DNA of 64,000 nt from Convivina praedatoris (GCF_933208505.1 NZ_CAKOEU010000003.1), one strand, 5' to 3'; shown: positions 33,939-43,746, numbered from the stretch's first letter. Made by a program: numbers and translations. Notes: generated by a model from the sequence alone, not told the origin.

Positions 33939-33970
33939 AAGAAAAAGCAATTCGATTGAATTGCTTTTAC
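33939..33970 (-). terminator. Terminator after the ylbF-like gene
   Basis: AAAAGCAATTC and GAATTGCTTTT pair around a 4-nt loop; T-rich sequence follows on the minus strand. Confidence 0.75.
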
Positions 33971-33981
33971 AATATTATTAC

Positions 33982-34329
33982 TTATTGAGCTGCATAGGCC
34001 TCTGAAATTGGCTTAGTAACGATGTCGTTTAATTCACCCAACAAGCTATTTAGAGCCTGTTCAGCAGCCATCAATCCTTTAATCAATTCGTTTTCTTGTA
34101 CTTGCTTAGCAACAGCATCCCATTCTTTTTCTTGTTCAGGAGCAGGAGTTTCTTGAGCCTGCATCATTTGTTGCACCTTCATTTGAATGCCTTGGAATTG
34201 TTCAAACAAAGCCTTAGCTTCAACATCAGCCTTCACGGCTGAAAAAGCATTTTGCCAAGTAATATACTGATCAGTTTCAGTTAAAACATTAGCCATTTCG
34301 TTTGCATTATCGTAAATATTTACTGTCAT
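33982..34329 (-). CDS. YlbF/YmcA/YheA family protein
   Basis: All-helical cytoplasmic protein (115 aa) of the YlbF superfamily. Residues show the helical pattern DNANEMANVLTETDQYITWQNAFSAVKADVEAKALFEQFQ, a mid QQMMQAQE stretch and a C-terminal helix. In Bacillus, YlbF and YmcA work with RNase Y; YheA-like single members in lactic acid bacteria have no settled function. It lies 47 bp after pbp1A in the same direction. Confidence 0.85.
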   Translation of the reverse strand: MTVNIYDNANEMANVLTETDQYITWQNAFSAVKADVEAKALFEQFQGIQMKVQQMMQAQETPAPEQEKEWDAVAKQVQENELIKGLMAAEQALNSLLGELNDIVTKPISEAYAAQ

Positions 34330-34376
34330 TTGACTAGTCCCTTCTAACTCTTAAAATTATCTTCTTGTACTCATGG

Positions 34377-36458
34377 CTAATTACCTAGCCAACTCCTAAT
34401 AGTATCCCATACTTTATTAGCACCATCAACCGTTTTATTGACCCCATCGTTAATTGCATTTTGGGCGTTGCTAGCCCAATCTTGCTTATTATCGCTGTTA
34501 TTTTTATTACTATCACTAGCAGGCTTATTGGGATTAGTTACGGTGAAATTGCGTTCATCAGTATTAGGCAGAATTTGACCCATTGAAGTTTTTACCAATG
34601 GCCCAATTGTTCCCATCAAGCCAAGTGGCAGAGAATTAGGACTGCTTCCTTCTAATCCCATCCAACTAACCTGCACCACATCACGCGTATAGGCCACTGC
34701 CCATGAATCTTTCGATGAGTTAGCATTGTTAGGATCATTGGGATTTTCAGTTGTTCCGGTCTTACCAGCAATGGTATAACCACTTGGTGCAGCACCAGCA
34801 CCTGTTCCATTAGTATAGGTACCTAACATCATCCGAGTCATGTTGTCAGCAACCTTACTACTAATCACCTGTTTTTGTTTGTAGTCCGGTTGGCTAACAA
34901 CCACTTTGCCAGAAGAATCAACAATCTTATTGATGTAATGTGCCTGGCTCATCGTCCCATCATTAGCAAAGGCCGTGTAAGCCTGCGCCATATCTTGTGG
35001 TGAGACCCCCTTGGTCAAACCACCCAAGGCCAATGCATAATTCTTATCATCGTTCGTAACTGGTAGGCCAAACTTCTGGGCACTATCAAAACCAACATTG
35101 ACACCCAATTTATTTAGTAAGTAAACCGCCGGAATATTGTAGGAATGCTCCAGTGCTTGATACATAGTTACATCACCAGTTTGCACATTTAAGGCATTAT
35201 TAGGTGAATAACCATTGGTTCCAAAGCTTAACTGATGGTTAGGTAACTTACTGTCAATCGTATAACCAGCCTCTAACGCTGGTGCATAGACAACAATTGG
35301 CTTAATAATTGACCCAGGTTGCAGTCGGGATTGATTAGCCCGATTGAAACCTCGGAAAGTATGAGTAGTTTCCCGGCCACCAATCACCGCCCGAACGCCA
35401 CCGCTTTGCGCATTTAACACTATGGTAGCAGCCTGAGCTTCACTTTGGCTATTAAACAGGGCGTTATTTTGATAGTCATTTTGTAGATTTTGCTGATCCT
35501 TTTGGTTCAGCGTCGTATAAATCTTATACCCATGATTCATGATGTCTTTTTCATCTAGGCCATATTTGTTAACAGCTTCGGCGATTACAGAATCAAAGAA
35601 CCAAGGATAACGATAGGAATCATCACCAGTATAAGTATCATTTAAAACAATTGGCGTGGCTTTAGCTTGAGCAGCTTCCTGACTGGTTAACTTTTTATTC
35701 TCAACCATGGTCTGAATAACTAAATCCCGCCGACTTTTAGATCGATCGGGATGATCAATCGGATTAAAGCCACTAGGATTAGTTAACATCCCAGCCAAAG
35801 TAGCGGCTTGGGCCGTCGTTAATTCACTAGCATGAACCCCAAAATACTTTTGGGAAGCATCTTCGACCCCCCAGACACCATTTCCAAACCATGAATTATT
35901 CAAATACATGGTTAAAATAGCATCCTTAGAATAAACTTGTTCTACCTGCATGGATAAGAAAATTTCCTTAAGCTTACGGGAAAAAGTTTGTTCCTGAGTC
36001 AAATAGGCGTTTTTAACCAACTGCTGCGTAATGGTCGATCCACCACCCGAAATGACATGGGAACCAGTCAGACGGTTTCGAACAAAAAGAAAAACTGCTC
36101 GTCCTAGGCCCTTAATCGAGAAACCATGTTCGTGGTAGAAATTACGATCTTCAACCGATAACACCGCGTCACGCATATTTTGTGAAATCTGGTTATATTT
36201 AACGTAAGTACCTTTTTGAGAATATAACTCCCCCGCCATCTGGCCACTATTATCATAGATATTAGTTGTCTGCGACAGGTTCGCTTCTAATTTTTGGACA
36301 TGAGCCGTCTTAGCAATGGTCACCAAATAAAGACTAACCACTAAAAACAAAGCCAAAAAGCTGACGATCAATAAACGTCCCAGTTGCCATCGGTCCCAGA
36401 AAGCCTTTAGACTCTGCTGAAACTTAGGCCACCCTATTAAAGAGTTTGTTTTTTTCAT
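34377..36458 (-). CDS. Class A penicillin-binding protein (PBP1A family)
   Basis: Bifunctional peptidoglycan synthase (693 aa). There is a cytoplasmic start and one membrane helix at about 30-52. A GT51 glycosyltransferase domain follows, with EDRNFYHEHGFSIKGLGRA and GGSTITQQLVKNAYL. The transpeptidase domain carries the catalytic Ser in GSIIKP, the SYN motif in HSYNIPA, and KTGTTEN. The Asn/Ser/Lys-rich C-terminus (PNKPASDSNKNNSDNKQ) is low complexity. It polymerises and cross-links cell wall outside the membrane. Confidence 0.95.
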   Translation of the reverse strand: MKKTNSLIGWPKFQQSLKAFWDRWQLGRLLIVSFLALFLVVSLYLVTIAKTAHVQKLEANLSQTTNIYDNSGQMAGELYSQKGTYVKYNQISQNMRDAVLSVEDRNFYHEHGFSIKGLGRAVFLFVRNRLTGSHVISGGGSTITQQLVKNAYLTQEQTFSRKLKEIFLSMQVEQVYSKDAILTMYLNNSWFGNGVWGVEDASQKYFGVHASELTTAQAATLAGMLTNPSGFNPIDHPDRSKSRRDLVIQTMVENKKLTSQEAAQAKATPIVLNDTYTGDDSYRYPWFFDSVIAEAVNKYGLDEKDIMNHGYKIYTTLNQKDQQNLQNDYQNNALFNSQSEAQAATIVLNAQSGGVRAVIGGRETTHTFRGFNRANQSRLQPGSIIKPIVVYAPALEAGYTIDSKLPNHQLSFGTNGYSPNNALNVQTGDVTMYQALEHSYNIPAVYLLNKLGVNVGFDSAQKFGLPVTNDDKNYALALGGLTKGVSPQDMAQAYTAFANDGTMSQAHYINKIVDSSGKVVVSQPDYKQKQVISSKVADNMTRMMLGTYTNGTGAGAAPSGYTIAGKTGTTENPNDPNNANSSKDSWAVAYTRDVVQVSWMGLEGSSPNSLPLGLMGTIGPLVKTSMGQILPNTDERNFTVTNPNKPASDSNKNNSDNKQDWASNAQNAINDGVNKTVDGANKVWDTIRSWLGN

Positions 36459-36541
36459 ACTTGTCCTTATTTAAATTACACAAATCAAAGCTGATATTGC
36501 CAATTTAAAATTTCCAATTATTAATTAGTAAAACCTAATTC

Positions 36542-38233
36542 TTACATTTCACTAGGGGCTTGTACACCTAACAAACGTAATGATTCAGTTAAAACCGTTG
36601 AGACGGCAGCAACTAAAGCTAGCCGAGCATTTAACTGCTGATCGTTGGTCAAAATCTTGGAATTAGCATAATACTTATTAAAGTTACGAGCAAGTAATAA
36701 TGCATACTTGGCAATCACACTTGGTTCGCGGTTATCCCACGCTCGTTTAACAGTTTGTGGGAAATTACCTAAAGTGGTGACGATATCCCAAGTTTGGTCA
36801 TCATCTAAGTCTAAATCAGTCAGATCAATTTCACGTTGAGCTTTCCGCAAAATCGACTGAGCCCGAGCATTGGTATATTGTACGTATGGACCGGTATCCC
36901 CTTCAAAACGAACAACTTCTTCCAAGTTAAAATCAAAGTTATTTTTACGATCATTCATCAAATCGTGGAAAACAACCGCTCCAGCGCCCACTTGTTCGGC
37001 TACGAGTTCTTTATTCGCTAGGTCAGGATTCTTTTCTTGAATTTGCGCCAATGCTAGTTGATGGGCATCATCCAAAACATCTTTTAGCAAAACCACATCA
37101 CCCTTACGAGTGGACATCTTCTTACCGTTAAACGTAATCAAACCAAAAGCGATATGTTCAATATCATCAGCCCAAGGCATTCCCATCAAAGACAAAACGG
37201 CTCGTAACTGCACAAAGTGCTCCCGTTGCTCACCACCAACAACATACAATGACTTCACAAAGTTATAGGTTTCTTTACGGTAAATAGCAGCGGCCAAATC
37301 ACGGGTCATGTACAACGTTGCCCCGTCCGAACGCTTAATCATGGCGGGCGTCAAATTCGGATCGATGTCGGACAAATCAACAATTTCAGCCCCTTGCGAT
37401 TTAACCAAAAGCTTCTTATCAACTAATTGATTAACAACGCCATCCATTTTATCGTTGTAGAAAGCTTCCCCATTAAATGAATCAAAATCAATTCCTAGGC
37501 GGTCATAGATAGTCGTAAATTCCTTTAATGATTCATTACGGAACCACGTCCAGAGTTCTTGAGCTTCTGGATCACCATCTTCTAACTTTTTAAACCAGGC
37601 CCGGCCAGCATCATTTAAGCTATCATCAGCCTTAGCTTTTTCGTGAAATTCAACATAATAACGCAAAAGAGTGCCGATTGGATCATCCTTAACCTCGGCT
37701 TCATTTCCCCAAGTTTTGTAGGCATAGATTAATTTACCAAATTGGGTTCCCCAGTCACCCAGATGGTTAATTCGTACTGGTTGATAGCCATTTTTAGCCG
37801 TAATGTTGGCCAAAGAATTACCGATAACAGTTGAACGCAGGTGTCCCATTGACATTGGCTTGGCAATGTTAGGAGAAGACATATCAATGGTCACATGCCC
37901 TGCTTGACCATCTTGATTATCGCCATAGTGCTCACCAGCTTCTAAAATACTAGCAATTGTTAGCTTAGCCGTTGCCATCTTATCTAGGAAAAAATTAATG
38001 TAAGGACCCGTAGCCACAACTTTTTCAAAGTTGCTCTTATCAATTTTTTCTACCAGGTCGGCAGCAATTTGCTGAGGGGCTTTTTTATATAACTTAGCCA
38101 AAGTAAAAGTTGGAAAGGCCCAATCCCCTAATTTAGTAGTTTTAGGCGTTTCCATTTTTTCATCAATTTCGGCGGGGCTTAATTCTGGAACCACTGCTGT
38201 TAAGGCAGCCACCACCATTTGATTTTTCGACAT
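36542..38233 (-). CDS. argS: Arginine--tRNA ligase
   Basis: Class I synthetase of 563 aa. The N-terminal Add-1 domain is present. The HIGH-like site is SPNIAKPMSMGHLRSTVIG and the KMSKS-like site is GKKMSTRKGDVV. A C-terminal DALR anticodon domain ends with LLRLLGVQAPSEM. The length and motif variant match Lactobacillales ArgS. A terminator-like hairpin lies about 65-100 bp upstream, either ending the DUF2187 gene or acting as an attenuator. No T-box is seen. Confidence 0.96.
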   Translation of the reverse strand: MSKNQMVVAALTAVVPELSPAEIDEKMETPKTTKLGDWAFPTFTLAKLYKKAPQQIAADLVEKIDKSNFEKVVATGPYINFFLDKMATAKLTIASILEAGEHYGDNQDGQAGHVTIDMSSPNIAKPMSMGHLRSTVIGNSLANITAKNGYQPVRINHLGDWGTQFGKLIYAYKTWGNEAEVKDDPIGTLLRYYVEFHEKAKADDSLNDAGRAWFKKLEDGDPEAQELWTWFRNESLKEFTTIYDRLGIDFDSFNGEAFYNDKMDGVVNQLVDKKLLVKSQGAEIVDLSDIDPNLTPAMIKRSDGATLYMTRDLAAAIYRKETYNFVKSLYVVGGEQREHFVQLRAVLSLMGMPWADDIEHIAFGLITFNGKKMSTRKGDVVLLKDVLDDAHQLALAQIQEKNPDLANKELVAEQVGAGAVVFHDLMNDRKNNFDFNLEEVVRFEGDTGPYVQYTNARAQSILRKAQREIDLTDLDLDDDQTWDIVTTLGNFPQTVKRAWDNREPSVIAKYALLLARNFNKYYANSKILTNDQQLNARLALVAAVSTVLTESLRLLGVQAPSEM

Positions 38234-38293
38234 ATAACAATCCTTTCGGTTAATTAATACTATTATACTGTATCAATTCTCATTGAACTAGTA

Positions 38294-38331
38294 AATTAAA
38301 AGGGCTCTCTCCCGATTAAATCAAGAGACGA
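38294..38331 (-). terminator. Terminator-like hairpin upstream of argS
   Basis: GGGCTC-G-TCTC and GAGAGAGCCC pair on the minus strand, followed by TTTT. It is 67 bp after the DUF2187 stop and 60 bp before argS, so it may be a simple terminator or an argS attenuator; no specifier element is visible. Confidence 0.6.
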
Positions 38332-38396
38332 GCCCTGCTTGCACGACCGTACTAATCCAACAACAAGATTTTTATAATAGTAGTCTTAGCTAAATA

Positions 38397-38654
38397 TTAA
38401 TCTTCTTGTTCTTCTGGAGTTGGAGCAGCCTGGATTACCTCAACGTCAGCCATACGGACAATGGCCCGATGGTTCATTTCGTTAACTGCTGGTTGGTCAG
38501 CCGGTGCATTCTCAACAATTTCAACCAATAATGCATTTTCGTAAACTTTTTCAACTTTACCGGTAAATGGTTTTTCTAAATTGCCATAGGCAGGGGCCAA
38601 TAGGACATCCCCTACATGAAACTTTGCAGCTTGTTCTTCTTCTGCCTTACTCAT
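38397..38654 (-). CDS. DUF2187-family small protein
   Basis: Acidic protein of 85 aa. The central fold FHVGDVLLAPAYGNLEKPFTGKVEKVYENALLVEIVE looks like an SH3-like beta barrel of the DUF2187 (YkvS) type, with MNHRAIVRMADVEVI after it. N- and C-terminal tails are charged. Function unknown. It lies 52 bp after coaBC on the same strand with AGGCCC ahead of the start. Confidence 0.72.
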   Translation of the reverse strand: MSKAEEEQAAKFHVGDVLLAPAYGNLEKPFTGKVEKVYENALLVEIVENAPADQPAVNEMNHRAIVRMADVEVIQAAPTPEEQED

Positions 38655-38706
38655 TTGGGCCTCCGTTCACCTTACATGAAACATTATTTTACCATACTTA
38701 AATGCT

Positions 38707-39936
38707 TTATTCTAGCACCTTACTGGCTAGCAAGGCCATTGTTTGATCCATGATTTCACGCGCAATAACTAACTTATTGGCTAATGCCACTGGTTGCGGT
38801 AATCGATTTTTGATAAAAAGGGTCACCGCATTATTATCACTATTAAAACCAGCCGCTTGCTCACTAACATCATTAGCAACAATCATGTCGGCTCCTTTGC
38901 TAACTAGCTTTTTTTGCGCATTGTCAGCTAAATCCTGAGTTTCTGCAGCAAAACCAACAACAACTTGTCTTGGGCCTTTTGCTTGACCAACAGTTGCTAA
39001 AATATCTGGATTCAAAGTTAAAGCTAACTGCCAACTCGTCTGTCCAGGAGTTTTCTTAATTTTATTTTCGGCCAATTGGGCTGGCCGAAAATCAGAAACT
39101 GCAGCGGCTGCAATAAATACACTCGCAGTTGGTAAATACTGTTTTACTGCACCTAACATAGATTGAGCATCATTAACCTTAATAAGTTTTACACCATAAG
39201 GTACTGGGCGATCAACTGTTGCAATCAAGATAACCTGAGCACCACGTTCAGCGGCTGCCTCAGCCAAGGCATACCCCATCTTACCAGAAGAACGGTTGGT
39301 TAAATAACGAACCGGATCTAGTGCCTCTTGCGTACCCCCAGCGGTAATTACCACCTGTTTATCCTTTAAAATGTTATCGACTTGAGCTAATACCCGAATT
39401 GGTACCTGACTCACAATTTCAGTCAAATTCGCTAAACGACCGGTTCCTTCATAGCCTTCGGCCAAAAAACCAGTAACTGGATTAATGATTAGCCAGCCAT
39501 CGGCTTTCAATTGGCTAACATTGCGTTGTACCGCTGGGCTAGCCCACATACCATCATTCATGGCCGGTGCCAAAATTTTATCAGCCCGACTGGCCATAAT
39601 CGTTGTTGATACCACATCATCGGCCAAACCTTGGGCAATCTTTCCGATTATATTAGCGGTCGCCGGTACCACTAAAACTACATCGGCCCAATTGGCCCAA
39701 GTCACATGATCCACAGCAGCTACATCTCTTTGCCAGCTATCATCCGTTAACACGGGATTTTGCGATAAAATCGCCAAAGTCTTAGCTGGAATAAAATTTT
39801 GGGCTGCTTGAGTCATCATCAGTCGAACTTGAGCCCCCTGCTTAATTAATAGGCGAGTTAACTCAGCTGCCTTGTAGGCTGCAATACCACCAGAAACAGC
39901 TAGTAAAATTTTTTTATCCGTGTACCAATCAGTCAT
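38707..39936 (-). CDS. coaBC: Bifunctional phosphopantothenoylcysteine decarboxylase / phosphopantothenate--cysteine ligase
   Basis: Two coenzyme A synthesis steps in one protein (409 aa). Residues 1-180 are the FMN-dependent CoaC part (LLAVSGGIAAYKAAELTRLL, ADVVLVVPATANIIGKIAQGLADD, APAMNDGMW). Residues 190-409 are the CoaB ligase with ITAGGTQEALDPVRYLTNRSSGKMG, FIAAAAVSDF, KIKK and a late MIVANDVS. It overlaps murE by 8 bp. Confidence 0.95.
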   Translation of the reverse strand: MTDWYTDKKILLAVSGGIAAYKAAELTRLLIKQGAQVRLMMTQAAQNFIPAKTLAILSQNPVLTDDSWQRDVAAVDHVTWANWADVVLVVPATANIIGKIAQGLADDVVSTTIMASRADKILAPAMNDGMWASPAVQRNVSQLKADGWLIINPVTGFLAEGYEGTGRLANLTEIVSQVPIRVLAQVDNILKDKQVVITAGGTQEALDPVRYLTNRSSGKMGYALAEAAAERGAQVILIATVDRPVPYGVKLIKVNDAQSMLGAVKQYLPTASVFIAAAAVSDFRPAQLAENKIKKTPGQTSWQLALTLNPDILATVGQAKGPRQVVVGFAAETQDLADNAQKKLVSKGADMIVANDVSEQAAGFNSDNNAVTLFIKNRLPQPVALANKLVIAREIMDQTMALLASKVLE

Positions 39937-41419
39937 CTAACAATGCTTCCTGCTTTTGATAAGCCACTACCACCGCATAATCACCAATATAAGGCACATC
40001 TTGGCCATTAATCTTTTGGTAAGGATCTTCGCCCTTACCCGCCACAACAACAATGTCTTCAGGACCAGCCCCATCAATCGCCGTATGGATTGCTTTAATC
40101 CGATCCATTTGATAGTGAATCTTCACGCTTGGATTGGTAATATGTTGGGCAATTTCTTGAGCAATTGCTTGTGGATTCTCATACTGAGGGTCATCAGCCG
40201 TCAAAAAGACTTCATCAGCTAACTTAGAAATTATTTTTCCAAAATCAGCTCGCCTGGATACCCCTTTATTCCCAGGTGAACCAACTACGACAATCACCTT
40301 GCCGTCAGGATACTGATCCTGGGCAAAACTAAGTAAAGCTGACATGGAGGCATAATTGTGAGCATAATCCACAAAGGTTACGCCGTGCCCAGCAATTGGC
40401 AAACTTAACATCCGTCCTGGGATGACAACCTGATCAAGACCCTGTACCATGTCGCCGTGCTTAGCACCAGCTAAAGCAACCATGATCAAAGCAGCCACGG
40501 CATTAGACTCATTAAAATCACCAGGTACATTTAGACGGTAATCCCCTTCCATCTCAGTTAGTGGGCAGGCATTAACGGTAAAACGGCTCTCATGAATCGC
40601 ACTTTCATGAGAAACATAGGTGAACTCACCCCCAGTGCCATAGGTGTAAATATGGTCATGATTTTTTTGCGCCCGATTCATAATTTTCTCTAAGTGATCG
40701 GTTTCAGCATTAACAATCACCTGCTCAGAATGATCAAAAAGCATCAACTTATGAGCAAGATAGTCCTCGAAGGTCGGATGTTCATTAGGGCCGATATGAT
40801 CTGGGGAAATATTCAAAAAAGCACCAACTTGATAATCCAAGCCATAAACTCGATTACGTAAAAAGGCCTGAGAACTAACTTCCATCACCAAATGAGTCAT
40901 GCCATTATCGACGGCCCGACGCATATCTTTAAAAAGTTCATAAGATTCCGGCGTCGTTAAATCAGACTTATGCCGGTCTTTGTTGGCTGGGCCCGTAATG
41001 CGATCAACCGTGGAAAACAAGGCAGTTTTATTGCCCGTAGCTGCTTTTAACATGTAGTAAGCAAAATAAGCAGCAGTTGTCTTTCCCTTTGTTCCAGTAA
41101 AGGCACCAATCCATAATTGCTTTTGTGGATAGTCAAAATAGGCCATTGACAAAATCGCCAAAGCTTTTTGACTATCAGTAACAATCCATTGGGGGCCGTC
41201 CCATGCCAGAGATTTTTCTGTCACCAGAGCGCTAACGCCAGTTATTCCTTGTAGATATTCAGCTTTGAAGGCCCCTTTGACAACAAATAAGGTGTCAGGT
41301 CGCACCTGCCGACTATCATAGTGTAAAAACTCAAAAAGTAAATTATCTCCTTGGGGAGCATCTTTTAAAAGTTGATGTTGATTAAGTATTTGGGTGATTT
41401 TTTGACTAGTTAATTGCAT
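39929..41419 (-). CDS. murE: UDP-N-acetylmuramoyl-tripeptide ligase (MurE, probably L-lysine adding)
   Basis: Mur ligase (496 aa). The ATP loop is GAFTGTKGKTTAAYF, the carbamylated-Lys region is around LAHKLMLFDH, and the C-terminal motif reads TADDPQYENPQ. Diaminopimelate enzymes carry D-N-P-R here, so lysine addition is favoured. The frame opens further upstream, but homologues start close to MQLTSQKITQIL (41419). No SD is present. A TGCTATAAT extended -10 ends 6 nt before this ATG, so the mRNA may be leaderless. Confidence 0.87.
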   Translation of the reverse strand: MQLTSQKITQILNQHQLLKDAPQGDNLLFEFLHYDSRQVRPDTLFVVKGAFKAEYLQGITGVSALVTEKSLAWDGPQWIVTDSQKALAILSMAYFDYPQKQLWIGAFTGTKGKTTAAYFAYYMLKAATGNKTALFSTVDRITGPANKDRHKSDLTTPESYELFKDMRRAVDNGMTHLVMEVSSQAFLRNRVYGLDYQVGAFLNISPDHIGPNEHPTFEDYLAHKLMLFDHSEQVIVNAETDHLEKIMNRAQKNHDHIYTYGTGGEFTYVSHESAIHESRFTVNACPLTEMEGDYRLNVPGDFNESNAVAALIMVALAGAKHGDMVQGLDQVVIPGRMLSLPIAGHGVTFVDYAHNYASMSALLSFAQDQYPDGKVIVVVGSPGNKGVSRRADFGKIISKLADEVFLTADDPQYENPQAIAQEIAQHITNPSVKIHYQMDRIKAIHTAIDGAGPEDIVVVAGKGEDPYQKINGQDVPYIGDYAVVVAYQKQEALLDD

Positions 41420-41428
41420 ACCAACATT
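41420..41428 (-). promoter_or_regulatory. Extended -10 immediately ahead of murE
   Basis: The minus strand reads TGCTATAAT ending 6 nt before the murE ATG, placing the predicted transcription start at or next to the A of the ATG. It also overlaps the 3' end region of the antiporter gene. Confidence 0.45.
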
Positions 41429-41439
41429 ATAGCAAACCA

Positions 41440-42600
41440 TTAAAAATTCGCCCGACCATTTATGCCTAATTGCCATCTTAAAACAATGGGCGTGAAAATA
41501 GTCGTTAAGAGAATCACAATACTTAAAGTGGCATAACTTTTAGCTGTTAAAACATTGCTCCCCAAAGCTAAATTAGCAATTACCAAGGCCATCTCTCCCC
41601 GAGAAACCATGCCGGTTCCGATCATGGCACTGTCTAATCGATTAATCTTCATGATTTTTGCACCGGCAGCAGCCCCTAACCACTTAGAAAAAACAGCTAT
41701 CAGCGTCATCAATACAATGACTAAAAGCTGACTTAATTGGCCTTTGAATGTAATATTTAAACCAATCCCAACAAAGAAAACTGGTATTAAAAAATTTTCT
41801 CCAAAGGGCACTATTTGATTTTGAATTTTCTTTTTAAAAGACGATTGTGCCAACAACAAACCAATCAAAAAGGCAGTAATTGCACTGGAAAGGCCTACCT
41901 GTTCGGTTAGGTAGCTCAACCCCAGCAAAAATAAAAGACAAAAACCACCAAAAAAGCCTGGTAAATCAACCTGATTAATCAAATTAATTAGCCGTGGCAT
42001 GACCTGCCATAAAAAGACCACCAACAAAATTAACGTAGTCAGTAAGACCATTAATTGCAACCACAACGGCTGACTACCACTTGCCCCATTGATCTTAAAA
42101 TAGGCAGCGTAGAAGGCCCACATTAAAACAGCCAAAAGATCATCAACCACAGCTGCACCTAAAATGGTGACCCCCGCAACCGAATCCAAACGATTATACT
42201 GACTCAATACTTGGGCCGTAATTGAAACAGAGGTTGCTGAAAATAATACGGCCAACAGCCAGGTATACTGGCCAGAATAATGAAATTGCCAGCCTAAATA
42301 TAAAAAAGAAAATAAGGGGACGACGACACCAGTTAAAGCGACCACTGTCGCCGGTTTAAGATATCTTTTTAACAGGGCCAGATTACTATCTAAACCGGCT
42401 AAAAACATTAAAGCTATCAAGCCAATTTCTGCCAAAAATTCCAAGACTGTGCTAGGCTTAACCCAATTTAAAAGGGCTGGCCCAATGACAATTCCTGCGA
42501 CTAATTGTCCCACCACTAGAGGTAACTTGATGCAATTAGCTAGGTAACTAAAAAATAGACTGGCTAATAAAACGATTATTAAATTCATTAATAACATCAT
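41440..42600 (-). CDS. CPA2-family cation:proton antiporter (NapA/KefB-like)
   Basis: Membrane antiporter (386 aa) with about 12-13 hydrophobic segments. Family signs are KLPLVVGQLVAGIVIGPALL, the double-domain core GAAVVDDLLAVLMW with the ion-binding Asp pair, and SRGEMALVIANLAL near the end. Probably Na+/H+ or K+/H+ exchange; the cation cannot be set from sequence. There is no C-terminal RCK domain. Two ATGs (42600 and about 42588) could serve as start. It is preceded by a structured leader at 42618-42692. Confidence 0.88.
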   Translation of the reverse strand: MMLLMNLIIVLLASLFFSYLANCIKLPLVVGQLVAGIVIGPALLNWVKPSTVLEFLAEIGLIALMFLAGLDSNLALLKRYLKPATVVALTGVVVPLFSFLYLGWQFHYSGQYTWLLAVLFSATSVSITAQVLSQYNRLDSVAGVTILGAAVVDDLLAVLMWAFYAAYFKINGASGSQPLWLQLMVLLTTLILLVVFLWQVMPRLINLINQVDLPGFFGGFCLLFLLGLSYLTEQVGLSSAITAFLIGLLLAQSSFKKKIQNQIVPFGENFLIPVFFVGIGLNITFKGQLSQLLVIVLMTLIAVFSKWLGAAAGAKIMKINRLDSAMIGTGMVSRGEMALVIANLALGSNVLTAKSYATLSIVILLTTIFTPIVLRWQLGINGRANF

Positions 42601-42617
42601 TTCTCACTTTCATTTCA

Positions 42618-42692
42618 AACAAAAAGGCCACTCAAAGGAACACCGCTCCCCCGCAAGTGTCCGCCTTGAGTATGACCTCAACCAAAAAATTA
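42618..42692 (-). promoter_or_regulatory. Structured leader/terminator between dus and the antiporter gene
   Basis: On the minus strand TTGAG-GTCATA-CTCAA (42681-42666) forms a small hairpin. The same CTCAAGG can instead pair with CCTTTGAG (42638-42631) in a larger GC-rich structure ending GGCCTTTTT. Inside it GGACAC pairs with GTGTTCC. This is either a complex dus terminator or a switch-type attenuator of the antiporter. Confidence 0.5.
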
Positions 42693-42714
42693 TTAAATTA
42701 TTTACCAATAAAAC

Positions 42715-43746
42715 TCAAGCTTGCCCTTGATCAAAAGCCAATACTCGTGGTTTTTCAGCCATTAAAATCTCTCGCACTTCCGCGGTACTGTGCGTTTCCA
42801 TTAACTGCAAACGTAGATGAGCCGCATGCGGAAAGCCCCGCAAGTAAATCTTAAAGTACCGTTTCAAGGCTTCAAAGTGCTTGGGCATTTTGGCCGTATT
42901 GACTTCGTCAAACAGTTGTAATTGTAATTCCAACAAGCCAATTGATTCCGCCAAGCTATGTTTTTGAACCACCGGTTCAAAGGCGTACGGATTTTCTAAC
43001 ACACCCCGGCCAATCATGATGCCATCAATGCCAGGATGTTCCTTAACTAAAGCCATCCCAGCCTGATAATCAGCAATATCGCCGTTAAATTGAATTAGGG
43101 TTTGAGGCGCTAGTTCATCGCGCATGGCTAGAATTTCATCAATGTATTCATAGTGGGCCGGTGCTTTGGACATCTCCTTACGGGAACGTAAATGTACCGT
43201 TAGAACTTGAATATCCGCCTGCAGTAAGATTGGTAACCATTCTCGGAACTCTTCGGCTCGGTAAAAGCCCAATCGCGTTTTGACAGAGAGTGGTATGCCA
43301 GCCTGCTTGCCAGCTTCAATTAAGGCCAGCGCCCGGTCGGGATGCCGAATTAAATCAGAACCAGCGCTATTTTTAATCACCGTACCATCTGGACAACCCA
43401 TGTTCAAATCAACGGCTTGATAACCCATTTCCGGCAATAATTTAACTGCTCCAGCTAATTCTTCAGGACGTGAACCCCACAGTTGCGCAATCGGTTGCTG
43501 TTCGCCGGGGGCTACAGCCAAGCGTCCTTGTACGGAAAATTTTGCCTTGGGATGAACCATTGAGCTAGCATTAGTAAACTCGGTATAGTAAACGTCCGGT
43601 CCAGCTGATTGGGCAATTACCCGGCGAAAAACCGTATCAGTTACAGCTTCCATTGGCGCCATACTAAAAAATGGTCGTGATGACCCATCTGGATTTTTAG
43701 CATTGGCCACTATTTCTTGCCAATAAGGACTCAATTTAACACTCAT
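42715..43746 (-). CDS. tRNA-dihydrouridine synthase
   Basis: FMN-dependent Dus (343 aa) reducing uridines in tRNA D-loops. Motifs are SMAPMEAVTDTVFRR, QLWGSRPEEL, the catalytic Cys in DLNMGCPDGTVIKNSAGS, SVKTRLGF and MIGRGVLENPYAFE. The family subgroup (DusB-like or DusA-like) is not clear from reading. It has its own context between the RdgB-like gene and the antiporter. Confidence 0.92.
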   Translation of the reverse strand: MSVKLSPYWQEIVANAKNPDGSSRPFFSMAPMEAVTDTVFRRVIAQSAGPDVYYTEFTNASSMVHPKAKFSVQGRLAVAPGEQQPIAQLWGSRPEELAGAVKLLPEMGYQAVDLNMGCPDGTVIKNSAGSDLIRHPDRALALIEAGKQAGIPLSVKTRLGFYRAEEFREWLPILLQADIQVLTVHLRSRKEMSKAPAHYEYIDEILAMRDELAPQTLIQFNGDIADYQAGMALVKEHPGIDGIMIGRGVLENPYAFEPVVQKHSLAESIGLLELQLQLFDEVNTAKMPKHFEALKRYFKIYLRGFPHAAHLRLQLMETHSTAEVREILMAEKPRVLAFDQGQA

